NCBI RefSeq assembly: GCF_001280435.1
Contig: NZ_LBIP01000013.1
Location: 1,798,001-1,862,000, forward strand
Length of the DNA: 64,000 nucleotides
Origin: Mangrovimonas xylaniphaga
Lineage (GTDB): Bacteria > Bacteroidota > Bacteroidia > Flavobacteriales > Flavobacteriaceae
Reading direction: 5' to 3'
The notes beneath the pieces were generated by a model. That model saw nothing but the letters and a program-made list of their open reading frames with translations. It did no database searches and was not told the DNA's origin. Every line of letters starts with the position of its first letter. The stretch's first letter is position 1. The translations under genes and the position numbers were made by a program. Positions 1 to 7,914 of this stretch are shown here, in pieces.

Positions 1-2
1 TG

Positions 3-884
3 TTATTGATTGGTTTGGATGTGGCCTATATATACTGTTTGTTGTTTGGAGCCTTGATATCGCCTACGGATCCCATTGCTGTTTTAGGGATTTTGAAAAA
101 GGCCAATGCGCCTAAAATATTGGAAACAAAGATTGTGGGAGAATCCTTGTTTAACGACGGTGTTGGAGTAGTCGTGTTCCTGACGATTTTTTCGGTGGCA
201 GCTTTTCCAAATTCTGAGCTGGTAGCAACGGATATATTGAAACTATTTGCACAAGAAGTGCTTGGGGGAATCGCCTTGGGTTTGTTGTTGGGATGGGTGA
301 CTTATCGTTTGATGAAATCCATAGACAACTACGAAATAGAAGTCATCATCACCATTGCGGCCGTGATGGGAGGGACTTTATTGTCGCACAAACTTCATGT
401 GTCGGCACCATTGGCTATTGTAGTGGCAGGTTTGATTGTTGGAAATGATACCGTACGAAATTCGGCCATGTCTGACGTTGTGGAACTTTACGTAGACAAG
501 TTTTGGGAACTTATAGATGTCTTATTGAATACCATCCTTTTTGTGATGATAGGTATGGAAATGTTGGTTTTGAGTTTTGAAACTAGTTATGTTTTGGCCG
601 GGTTGATTGCTGTTCCAATTGTTTTATTATGCCGTTACATCTCACTTTGGGTGCCTATAAAAGTTTATGCCCAAAGGTTAGGATTTGTGCCCTTTACCAA
701 TTTAATCATGACTTGGGGTGGTTTGCGCGGTGGTATTTCCATTGCCTTGGCTCTTAGCTTGAAACCAGAAATGCACCGAGATTTATTTTTGGTAATTACC
801 TATATTATTGTGGTGTTTTCCATTATCGGGCAAGGCTTGACGGTAGAACCCATCATTAAAAGGTTTAGCCAAAAAATTAGTTGA
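3..884 (+). CDS. Na+/H+ antiporter, CPA1 family (5' end missing)
   Basis: This is the C-terminal part of an inner-membrane cation/proton antiporter of the CPA1 (NhaP/NHE) type, which exchanges Na+ or K+ for protons. The reading frame is open to the window edge (Leu at 3-5, then a TTG at 6), so the true start lies upstream. The motif GALISPTDPIAVLGILKK near the start is the classic CPA1 signature carrying the ion-binding Asp, followed by ESLFNDGVGVV. At least seven hydrophobic segments follow, with TWGGLRGGISIALALSL near the end, also typical. No cytoplasmic tail follows the last membrane helix. It overlaps the convergent lipoprotein gene by 8 bp at the stop. The family call is strong; the transported ion is not determined by the sequence. 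Confidence 0.9.
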   Translation, partial: LLIGLDVAYIYCLLFGALISPTDPIAVLGILKKANAPKILETKIVGESLFNDGVGVVVFLTIFSVAAFPNSELVATDILKLFAQEVLGGIALGLLLGWVTYRLMKSIDNYEIEVIITIAAVMGGTLLSHKLHVSAPLAIVVAGLIVGNDTVRNSAMSDVVELYVDKFWELIDVLLNTILFVMIGMEMLVLSFETSYVLAGLIAVPIVLLCRYISLWVPIKVYAQRLGFVPFTNLIMTWGGLRGGISIALALSLKPEMHRDLFLVITYIIVVFSIIGQGLTVEPIIKRFSQKIS

Positions 885-1596
885 TACTTAGGTAGGCATT
901 TGCTTCACTATAAGGAATTAAAAACTCGGTAATGCCCTGTGCGTAGGAGGCAATTTCATAGGTGTTGTAAAGGATAATAACACCATCTTCATTAAACCCA
1001 ATGGATTCCGGAAGTTGGAAATCCTTTCCGAAGAAAAGGTCTTCCATGGCCTTATCCTTTGCCTTTTTGGCCTGCTCTTTTTTTAGGTTGGTTTCTACAA
1101 GTTTGCTAAACCCTGCCATATCTGAAATGAGATCTTGAGTAGTATATTGTTGTCCAGTATTGGGATTAAAATTTAAAAAATCGATACGGTCGTTACCATG
1201 AGCTCCCCCAGTATATAAATAGGTGTTTATGGAAATACATAAAATCTCTGGTGATTGGTATTGGATTTCTCCTTCAACCAAAGCTTCCCATCTGGCTTCG
1301 GTATCCTTAAACTCATCTTTAAAACCAGTATATTCCGAATTGAATTTTTCTATGGCATCTTTGACATCGCTAGGAGGGATACTATCATTAAAAGATAGTT
1401 GATTGGCGATATACGAATCGATGGTGGTGTTGATGTTTTTGGCTGCTTCGGAAGAACCTTTTGCTTTTGGATACAATACCTCGATTTTTGCTCCGGAAGG
1501 AAGTGAAAGAAATGAATCTTCAAATTTTAAAGACGCATCTTCGGCACAGTTGAAAAGAAATAGACTTAGGGCAAACAGGAACAGATATTTTTTCAT
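877..1596 (-). CDS. Lipoprotein with DUF4163/DUF3298 (RsiV-like) domains
   Basis: This is a 239-residue exported lipoprotein. The N-terminus MKKYLFLFALSLFLFNC is a lipoprotein signal with the lipobox Cys at residue 17. The middle and C-terminal parts, with TGGAHGNDRIDFLNFNPNTG and the closing IASYAQGITEFLIPYSE, match the DUF4163 plus DUF3298 arrangement seen in RsiV-like proteins; in RsiV this fold binds lysozyme, but no such role can be claimed here. I chose the ATG at 1594-1596 because the upstream alternative adds residues before a perfect signal peptide. It is divergent from the cystathionine synthase gene and tail-to-tail with the antiporter. The molecular role is unknown. Confidence 0.8.
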   Translation of the reverse strand: MKKYLFLFALSLFLFNCAEDASLKFEDSFLSLPSGAKIEVLYPKAKGSSEAAKNINTTIDSYIANQLSFNDSIPPSDVKDAIEKFNSEYTGFKDEFKDTEARWEALVEGEIQYQSPEILCISINTYLYTGGAHGNDRIDFLNFNPNTGQQYTTQDLISDMAGFSKLVETNLKKEQAKKAKDKAMEDLFFGKDFQLPESIGFNEDGVIILYNTYEIASYAQGITEFLIPYSEANAYLSIN

Positions 1597-1635
1597 AGGA
1601 AGGTTCAATTTTGGAAGTTAAAGGTATAACATCCA

Positions 1636-1666
1636 TTTGAATACAGCGAATTATAGCCTAAATTTG
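1636..1666 (+). promoter_or_regulatory. Bacteroidota promoter for the cystathionine synthase-like gene
   Basis: TTTG at 1636-1639, a 19-base gap, then TAAATTTG at 1659-1666. This fits the Bacteroidota consensus (-33 TTTG, -7 TAnnTTTG) exactly. The start codon follows 17 bases downstream, leaving a leader of roughly ten bases. Confidence 0.75.
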
Positions 1667-1682
1667 TTTAAAACCATTTTAT

Positions 1683-2822
1683 ATGAAATTTAATACCAAA
1701 ACCATACATGGTGGGCAGGAACATGACAAGGCTTATGGAGCTGTGATGCCCCCAATTTATCAAACATCCACTTACGCGCAATCCACTCCAGGTGGTCATA
1801 AAGGCTATGAATATTCGAGAAGCCAAAACCCAACACGCCATGCCTTGGAAAAAGCTTTGGCAAGTATTGAAAATGGGAACTATGGATTGGCGTTTGGTTC
1901 TGGTTTGGCAGCTATTGATGCAGTAATTAAACTATTGAATCCCGGAGATGAGGTGATTTCAACCAATGATTTGTACGGAGGCAGTTACCGTTTGTTTACC
2001 CAGATTTTTGAGCGTTTTGGGATTGTATTTCATTTTGTGGAAATGGAAAATGCAAAGAATATTGAGAGCTATATTAATACCAATACCAAGCTTATTTGGG
2101 TTGAAACACCAACTAACCCAATGATGAATATTATTGACGTTAAAGCGGTGGCTGAAATGGCTCAAAAGCATCAAATTTTATTGGCGGTGGACAATACGTT
2201 CGCGACGCCTTACTTGCAACAGCCTTTAGATATAGGAGCTGATATTGTAATGCATTCAGCAACTAAATATTTGGGAGGTCATAGTGATGTTGTGATGGGA
2301 GCCTTGATTGTAAAGGACAAAGACTTGGCAGAGAAACTTTATTTTATTCAGAATGCCAGTGGGGCTGTATGTGGCCCTCAGGATAGCTTTTTGGTGTTGA
2401 GAGGAATTAAAACCTTGCATATACGGATGCAAAGGCATTGTGAAAATGGACGAGCCGTAGCCGAATACTTGAAAGCACACCCTAAAATTGAAAATGTTTA
2501 TTGGCCTGGCTTTGAATCGCATCCAAACCATGACATTGCTAAGGCGCAGATGAAAGATTTTGGGGGAATGGTATCCTTTACCACAAAGGGGAATAATTAT
2601 AAGGAAGCGATTAAGATTGTTGAAAATTTAAAAATATTCACCTTAGCAGAATCTTTAGGAGGCGTAGAGTCTTTGGCTGGTCATCCTGCGAGTATGACAC
2701 ACGCCAGTATTCCAAAGGAAAAAAGAGAGCAAACAGGTATTGTAGATTCCTTGATTCGATTAAGCGTGGGGATTGAAGATATTGAGGATTTGATTGCTGA
2801 TTTGAAGCAAGCCATAGGATAG
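1683..2822 (+). CDS. Cystathionine gamma-synthase/lyase-family PLP enzyme
   Basis: This is a 379-residue cytoplasmic PLP enzyme of the Cys/Met metabolism family (trans-sulfuration). Such enzymes join cysteine and an activated homoserine to cystathionine, or cleave cystathionine. The opening TIHGGQEHDKAYGAVMPPIY, the segment YEYSRSQNPTRHALEKALA and the PLP-lysine site HSATKYLGGHSDVVMG (Lys195) are all typical, as is the SLGGVESLAGHPASMTH segment near the C-terminus. Length is normal for the family (about 380-400). It has its own promoter and a strong terminator, so it appears monocistronic. Sequence alone does not separate synthase from lyase or from O-acetylhomoserine-using relatives, so no symbol is given. 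Confidence 0.9.
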   Translation: MKFNTKTIHGGQEHDKAYGAVMPPIYQTSTYAQSTPGGHKGYEYSRSQNPTRHALEKALASIENGNYGLAFGSGLAAIDAVIKLLNPGDEVISTNDLYGGSYRLFTQIFERFGIVFHFVEMENAKNIESYINTNTKLIWVETPTNPMMNIIDVKAVAEMAQKHQILLAVDNTFATPYLQQPLDIGADIVMHSATKYLGGHSDVVMGALIVKDKDLAEKLYFIQNASGAVCGPQDSFLVLRGIKTLHIRMQRHCENGRAVAEYLKAHPKIENVYWPGFESHPNHDIAKAQMKDFGGMVSFTTKGNNYKEAIKIVENLKIFTLAESLGGVESLAGHPASMTHASIPKEKREQTGIVDSLIRLSVGIEDIEDLIADLKQAIG

Positions 2823-2836
2823 TGGGAACATAAAAT

Positions 2837-2865
2837 AAAAAAGCAGGTTTTCGGCCTGCTTTTTT
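2837..2865. terminator. Bidirectional hairpin terminator
   Basis: Perfect 11-bp stem, AAAAAAGCAGG (2837-2847) and CCTGCTTTTTT (2855-2865), with a 7-base loop. It has A- and T-runs on both sides and lies between two convergent genes, so it probably serves both. Confidence 0.85.
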
Positions 2866-2881
2866 ATTAGCTGTATATCGT

Positions 2882-3721
2882 TTAATCGAGATAATAAATG
2901 TATCCAAAATTCAACCAGATCAACCAATCGTTATATTTGTTATAGCTCAATTTATGGTTAAAGCCATCAATCCAATCACTGAAATAGTATTGCCAACGTA
3001 GGTCTAGCATCAAATCGGATAGGATTCCTAGTTTGTATCGCACTCCCACACTAGTAACAACTGACCAAGTGTTGATATGGTCTGTGTTGATTGGGTATTC
3101 TCTCGCTAAAGGTGAAGCTCCAGGAGGTAGTGGTGGTAAGTAAACAGGATTTTCAAACCAATATGAATAGATGTTGCTAGGATCATTAATATTGCCATTG
3201 CCATGTGTAGTACTAGCTTGAGGTGACGCCGAAGTATAGTGGGCCCCCAAACTTACGAAAGGCGCAAATCTGTAACTAAATGCTTGAAACGAACGGATAC
3301 TTCTTGGAAAATATTCCAGCTGCATTCCCACATCAAAATTTTCAGCAACACCATGATGATCTCTCAGACGTTGTGCGTTTTCACTTGTTTTACTAGGTCT
3401 TACCCATTGGCCATGGTGATCCAAAATGGTTTTGTTCCATGAAATTTCCGATCTTAGCTTGAAATGATCATTGAAATAGGTATCCGTGGAATAACAGTTA
3501 CAGTCGGCTCTATACGCAAAATTGATATAGTGGATAAGCCCTATACCAATCCCGGAGTTACCGTAGTTGGTCTCCTCATCATTTCGACTTCCAAAATCTG
3601 AACGGAATTGTACCGGACCTATAATTGCCCCGATTTCGTGTGAAAAACCCAATTGAGAGAATCCATTATATGCGGTTGAAAAGAGAAATATAATGGATAA
3701 TAGTTTGAAATTAAGCTTCAT
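2882..3721 (-). CDS. Outer-membrane beta-barrel protein, flavobacterial family
   Basis: This is a 279-residue exported protein. Residues 1-22 form a Sec signal peptide ending in FSQ. The rest alternates polar and aromatic residues in amphipathic strands and ends in an aromatic-rich strand (WLIWLNFGYIYYLD), as expected for an outer-membrane barrel. The segment GIGLIHYINFAYRADCNCYS carries two nearby Cys residues. I recall a flavobacterial family with this architecture (named THC0290_0291 in some databases), but I cannot confirm membership here. Its function is unknown. It is divergent from gdhA across a 229-bp spacer. Confidence 0.65.
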   Translation of the reverse strand: MKLNFKLLSIIFLFSTAYNGFSQLGFSHEIGAIIGPVQFRSDFGSRNDEETNYGNSGIGIGLIHYINFAYRADCNCYSTDTYFNDHFKLRSEISWNKTILDHHGQWVRPSKTSENAQRLRDHHGVAENFDVGMQLEYFPRSIRSFQAFSYRFAPFVSLGAHYTSASPQASTTHGNGNINDPSNIYSYWFENPVYLPPLPPGASPLAREYPINTDHINTWSVVTSVGVRYKLGILSDLMLDLRWQYYFSDWIDGFNHKLSYNKYNDWLIWLNFGYIYYLD

Positions 3722-3903
3722 ATGGTTTGGTTTGTCCTAGGGCAAATGTTGTTAACAAATATAGAAAAAGTGCATTAACAAACAAATAAAAGCATTTTAA
3801 CAAGTAATTAAGTACAATTTTGAGGTTTAATTATGAGATTAACATTGAGTTAAATTTATTTTGAGAATATCAAATAAATAAGTTTAATTTTTTAAAGATT
3901 CCC

Positions 3904-3911
3904 TATCTTTG
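3904..3911 (+). promoter_or_regulatory. -7 promoter box for gdhA
   Basis: TATCTTTG is an exact match to TAnnTTTG, 39 bases upstream of the gdhA start. A weak -33 candidate, TTTA at 3883-3886, lies 17 bases upstream. The rest of the 3722-3950 spacer is AT-rich and shows no other element. Confidence 0.65.
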
Positions 3912-3950
3912 CGCCTCGAAAAGAACCTTTGATTTTTAATATTTAATATA

Positions 3951-5294
3951 ATGAGAGAAAAAATAGATGCTTTTTTAGACCTGGTAAAAGAAAGAAACGG
4001 GCATGAACCTGAGTTTTTACAGGCGGTTGAGGAAGTTGCAGAGACTGTAATTCCTTACATTGCAGAGCAAGATATTTATCACGGGAAGAACATCCTGTTA
4101 AGAATGGTTGAGCCAGAACGTGTCATTACTTTTAGAGTTTGTTGGGTTGACGATGAAGGTGAAATCCAAGTGAACAGAGGGTATAGAATTCAGATGAATT
4201 CGGCCATCGGACCATATAAAGGAGGTTTGCGTTTCCACCCTTCGGTAAACATGAGCATCTTGAAGTTCTTGGCCTTTGAGCAAGTCTTCAAAAACAGTTT
4301 AACCACATTGCCTATGGGTGGTGGTAAAGGAGGAAGTGATTTTGATCCTAAAGGAAAAAGTGATAATGAAATCATGAGATTCTGTCATTCCTTTATGAGT
4401 GAGATGTTCCGTCATATTGGTCCTCAAACGGATGTTCCTGCAGGGGATATTGGTGTAGGAGCTAGAGAAATTGGTTTTCTATTCGGAATGTATAAAAAGC
4501 TAAGAAATGAATTTACCGGAGTATTGACTGGTAAAGGATTGTCATGGGGTGGATCTTTGATTCGTCCGGAAGCAACAGGTTACGGTAACGTATATTTTGC
4601 ACAAAGTATGTTGCAAACAAAAGGAGACAGTTTTGAAGGAAAAACAGTCGTGGTTTCTGGATCTGGAAACGTGGCGCAATATGCTGCTGAAAAAGCAACT
4701 CAGTTAGGAGGTAAAGTGGTAACATTATCCGATTCTTCTGGATATATCTTGGATGAAGAAGGTATCGATGCCGATAAATTGGCTTACGTAATGGAGTTGA
4801 AAAATGTAAAAAGAGGGCGTATTAGTGAATATGTAAAAGCATATCCAAATGCTAAATTCTTTGAGGGCAAAACTCCTTGGGAAGTGGCCTGTGATATCGC
4901 TCTACCATGTGCGACTCAAAATGAGCTTAACGGAGACGATGCAAAAATCCTTTTGAAAAATGGTTGTATCTGTGTGAGTGAAGGAGCTAATATGCCATCT
5001 ACCAAAGAAGCGATTACTGAGTTTCACAAAGCTAAAATCCTATTCGCTCCAGGTAAAGCTTCTAATGCTGGTGGTGTAGCGACTTCAGGTTTGGAAATGA
5101 CTCAAAACTCTTTACGTTATAACTGGACAAGAGATGAGGTTGACAACAAACTAAAAGAGATCATGGCCAATATCCACGAGGCATGTATTGAATATGGAAA
5201 AGATGAAAATGGCTATATTGATTATGTAAAAGGTGCAAACATTGCCGGGTTTGTTAAGGTAGCAGATGCTATGTTGGCTCAAGGAGTGGTGTAA
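3951..5294 (+). CDS. gdhA: NADP-specific glutamate dehydrogenase
   Basis: This 447-residue cytoplasmic enzyme reversibly aminates 2-oxoglutarate to glutamate and is the usual NADPH-linked ammonium-assimilating form. The length matches the hexameric bacterial GDH class. The glutamate-binding region has RIQMNSAIGPYKGGLRFHPS and LPMGGGKGGSDFDPKGKSD, with the catalytic lysine at about residue 126 (GGGKGG). The nucleotide-binding domain carries VVSGSGNVAQYAAEKA (GxGxxA type), and SEGANMPST follows. The gene has its own -7 box and a hairpin terminator, so it is probably monocistronic. All signature residues are present. Confidence 0.96.
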   Translation: MREKIDAFLDLVKERNGHEPEFLQAVEEVAETVIPYIAEQDIYHGKNILLRMVEPERVITFRVCWVDDEGEIQVNRGYRIQMNSAIGPYKGGLRFHPSVNMSILKFLAFEQVFKNSLTTLPMGGGKGGSDFDPKGKSDNEIMRFCHSFMSEMFRHIGPQTDVPAGDIGVGAREIGFLFGMYKKLRNEFTGVLTGKGLSWGGSLIRPEATGYGNVYFAQSMLQTKGDSFEGKTVVVSGSGNVAQYAAEKATQLGGKVVTLSDSSGYILDEEGIDADKLAYVMELKNVKRGRISEYVKAYPNAKFFEGKTPWEVACDIALPCATQNELNGDDAKILLKNGCICVSEGANMPSTKEAITEFHKAKILFAPGKASNAGGVATSGLEMTQNSLRYNWTRDEVDNKLKEIMANIHEACIEYGKDENGYIDYVKGANIAGFVKVADAMLAQGVV

Positions 5295-5319
5295 CACATA
5301 CTATCATCAGATAAATTTT

Positions 5320-5351
5320 AAAAAGCTTCCATTGAAAAATGGGGGCTTTTT
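5320..5351. terminator. Hairpin terminator after gdhA
   Basis: Fourteen-bp stem (5320-5333 with 5338-5351, two G-U pairs on the plus strand) around a GAAA tetraloop, followed by a T-run. It sits between the converging gdhA and algJ-like genes and may serve both. Confidence 0.85.
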
Positions 5352-6405
5352 ATTTTTCTAATAGGGATAGTGCTTGTACAAGATTACGTTCCACAATTTC
5401 AAAAATCACAACATTTGGCTGTTCTTTTTCAATTAAATCTTTGTCTAAAGTATAACCTCTTGTATAAATGGTTTCTCCAAAACTTTCATTGAAAAAGGGA
5501 ATCAATCCTACGGCAAAAGAATCGCGATGCATTAATAGTATATAAGGTACGTCAGGGTTTAAATAGCGTTGGAATGAAAATGATAATGAATCTGCTACCA
5601 CCGAAGAATTTTGTTTTGTGAAAAATTGGGAGGTTTCGTTGGTGTGGATATTAATCATTTTTGTAATGTCTTCCTCATTTAAGGGATACGTTTTAGAAGA
5701 AAAATTTGATAATTGAGTTTTAGGGATTGGGAATGATTGATTAATCTTATCTGTAGCATAAGAATATCCAATATAAGCACCAAAATCATTCCAGTGTGTA
5801 TTGGATTTGTAATATAGCTGTCTTTGGTTTTTACTTTGAAGAAGACTTTCGGAGGGGTCTATAATTTCAAAATCAATTTTTTTCTTCAAATATTCTTTAA
5901 GTTGCTCCAGTTTATTTGGGTTTTTATTGAGTTGAAATGGAAGGTGTTCAGGGTAAATATGACTTTTGTTTGGAGCGACAACCAAATAAAACTTTATGTT
6001 TTTTGAGTTTAAATAGGTGTTGATGTTATATATGTTGGCTGTAATGCTCTCCAATTCTTCCTTAGAAATCTTGTCATTTCCGAAGGTGTCATTTAATATG
6101 TTGTTGTGGTAATTTCCTAAGAAATACCATCCGTTATTGCCTTTTATCACACGATTGGGAATCGGGTTTTCATTTAGTAGATCAGATTTAAATGAAAGAT
6201 ATTTATTGGTTAGCCCAGTCTTTAATCCAAAACTATCTGAATAAAATTCTTTGAAGTCTTTAAGAGAGGATTTAATCGCTGGGAAATCTGTAGGATTTGT
6301 TATTACATAGCTCAAACCAGTAAACATTATTGCATTGGGAAGTATGAGCATTGCAATAAATACACAGTTAAAAATAAATGTTTTATTGGATTTTAGTTGT
6401 GCCAT
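5350..6405 (-). CDS. AlgJ/AlgX-like SGNH-type polysaccharide O-acetylation protein
   Basis: This 351-residue protein has one N-terminal membrane anchor (about residues 10-32) and a periplasmic domain of the AlgJ/AlgX (DHHW) type. These proteins work with an MBOAT partner to acetylate extracellular polysaccharide. The motifs are FYLVVAPNKSHIYPEHLPF, KSNTHWNDFGAYIGY and LLMHRDSFAVGLIPFF, the last carrying the likely catalytic Ser. In the D-x-H element the Asp is Asn here (N202-T-H204). The ATG at 6403-6405 overlaps the stop of the upstream MBOAT gene in a TGATG junction, so the two are translationally coupled. The acceptor polymer is unknown. Confidence 0.8.
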   Translation of the reverse strand: MAQLKSNKTFIFNCVFIAMLILPNAIMFTGLSYVITNPTDFPAIKSSLKDFKEFYSDSFGLKTGLTNKYLSFKSDLLNENPIPNRVIKGNNGWYFLGNYHNNILNDTFGNDKISKEELESITANIYNINTYLNSKNIKFYLVVAPNKSHIYPEHLPFQLNKNPNKLEQLKEYLKKKIDFEIIDPSESLLQSKNQRQLYYKSNTHWNDFGAYIGYSYATDKINQSFPIPKTQLSNFSSKTYPLNEEDITKMINIHTNETSQFFTKQNSSVVADSLSFSFQRYLNPDVPYILLMHRDSFAVGLIPFFNESFGETIYTRGYTLDKDLIEKEQPNVVIFEIVERNLVQALSLLEK

Positions 6406-7832
6406 CAAAATCTAAAATAAATAAAGGGGTTGTAAGAGTCCGTAGCCACATAAAAACAACTGATAATGAACAAGGCTATTAGGCAAACAAATTTAACTGT
6501 ATGAATGGATTCGTTTGATTTTGGAAAGATTCCAAGCGTTTTTAATCCTTTTTTGGTTGAATCAAAAAGCGGTGTTGAGAAAATAACGGCTAGTACTAAT
6601 ACAAATAAAACTTCTTTGGTCAGGTAGAAATTTAAAAAGTCAATGTTTGTTTCGTTTTTTAAACTAAATAGATTGCCTAAATAATTGATACTGTCTTGTA
6701 TGGTATCACTTCTAAAGAAAACCCAGGAAAGGCCTACAACCAATAAAGTATAGAGATGAGAAATTACATTTGGGAGCTTTTGTAGCCTGTCTTTAAAGCC
6801 TATTCGTTCAATAATCATGAAGCCTCCGTGAATCAATCCCCAAACTATAAAAGTCCAATTGGCTCCATGCCATAATCCTGTCAGCAAAAAAACAATAAAT
6901 AGGTTTAAATAGGTGAACATTTTCCCTTTTCTGTTACCGCCCAGTGAAATGTAGAGGTAATCCTTGAACCAACTTGAGAGGGTGATGTGCCATCTGCGCC
7001 AAAATTCCTGAATGGATTTTGAAATATAGGGGAAATTGAAGTTTTCTGGGAAATTAAAACCAAACATTTTTCCTAATCCTATAGCCATATCCGAGTATCC
7101 TGAAAAATCAAAATAGATTTGGAAACTATATGCCAAAATTCCTAACCAAGCAATAAGTGCTGACCTTTCATCGCTTGGCAAGTTAAATACACCATCGGCC
7201 AAAAATGCACAGTTGTTGGCAATAATCATTTTTTTAGCCAAACCAATAATAAAACGTTCCACTCCTGAAGCAAATAAATTTGAAGTGGTTTTTCTGTTGG
7301 TAAGTTCAGCCTGAATGTCCTTGTATCTCACAATTGGCCCCGCAATTAATTGGGGAAAAAAGCAGACATAGGTAGCGAAATTTATAAGATTTCTTTGAGC
7401 TTTTACCTGTCCTCTATAGACATCTATGGTATAGGACATTGTTTGAAAGGTGTAAAAGCTAATGCCTAAGGGTAGCGCAATATTTGAAAATGTGGAACCA
7501 AAATTAACTGGAACTTGCAGTGTGTTTAAGAGGTCGGCTAAATTTGAAAAAACAAAATTAGCATACTTGAAATATAGTAGTAATCCTAAATTAAAAACAA
7601 GGGACAGGAAAAGACCTGTTTTTCTCTGTCCATTATCAATAATTTGTCCGCTAATAAAATCTATTAGAGTAGATGCCAAAATTATGACAATAAGTTCCTT
7701 TTCACCCCATGTGTAAAAGAATAAGCTGGCGAGAAGAAGCAATAGGTTTTTTAACTTTTTTGGTACTAAGCGGTAAATAATAATTGTTAGCGGAAGAAAA
7801 AGGAATAAAAATATAGGGCTACTAAAAAGCAT
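6405..7832 (-). CDS. AlgI-like MBOAT-family O-acyltransferase
   Basis: This is a 475-residue polytopic inner-membrane protein of the MBOAT family, similar to AlgI, which passes acetyl groups across the membrane to the AlgJ-like partner for polysaccharide O-acetylation. Family marks are FYTWGEKELIVIILAST near the N-terminus, EFWRRWHITLSSWFKDYLYI, SLGGNRKGK, and GLWHGANWTFIVWGLIHGG, which holds the conserved active-site His. About ten hydrophobic segments are visible and the length is typical (450-520). It is the first gene of a two-gene operon with the downstream AlgJ-like gene. No polysaccharide synthase lies nearby, so the acceptor polymer must be made elsewhere. Confidence 0.9.
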   Translation of the reverse strand: MLFSSPIFLFLFLPLTIIIYRLVPKKLKNLLLLLASLFFYTWGEKELIVIILASTLIDFISGQIIDNGQRKTGLFLSLVFNLGLLLYFKYANFVFSNLADLLNTLQVPVNFGSTFSNIALPLGISFYTFQTMSYTIDVYRGQVKAQRNLINFATYVCFFPQLIAGPIVRYKDIQAELTNRKTTSNLFASGVERFIIGLAKKMIIANNCAFLADGVFNLPSDERSALIAWLGILAYSFQIYFDFSGYSDMAIGLGKMFGFNFPENFNFPYISKSIQEFWRRWHITLSSWFKDYLYISLGGNRKGKMFTYLNLFIVFLLTGLWHGANWTFIVWGLIHGGFMIIERIGFKDRLQKLPNVISHLYTLLVVGLSWVFFRSDTIQDSINYLGNLFSLKNETNIDFLNFYLTKEVLFVLVLAVIFSTPLFDSTKKGLKTLGIFPKSNESIHTVKFVCLIALFIISCFYVATDSYNPFIYFRF

Positions 7833-7877
7833 AGTGCTTGTTAAACAATTGAAAAGCCAAAATACAATAAATATTGC

Positions 7878-7885
7878 TATTTTTG
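7878..7885 (+). promoter_or_regulatory. -7 promoter box for porZ
   Basis: TATTTTTG is an exact TAnnTTTG match, 29 bases before the porZ-like start codon. No -33 element with good spacing is evident. Confidence 0.55.
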
Positions 7886-7914
7886 GTTACTCTTTAGACT
7901 TCTAAATTTTTTTA

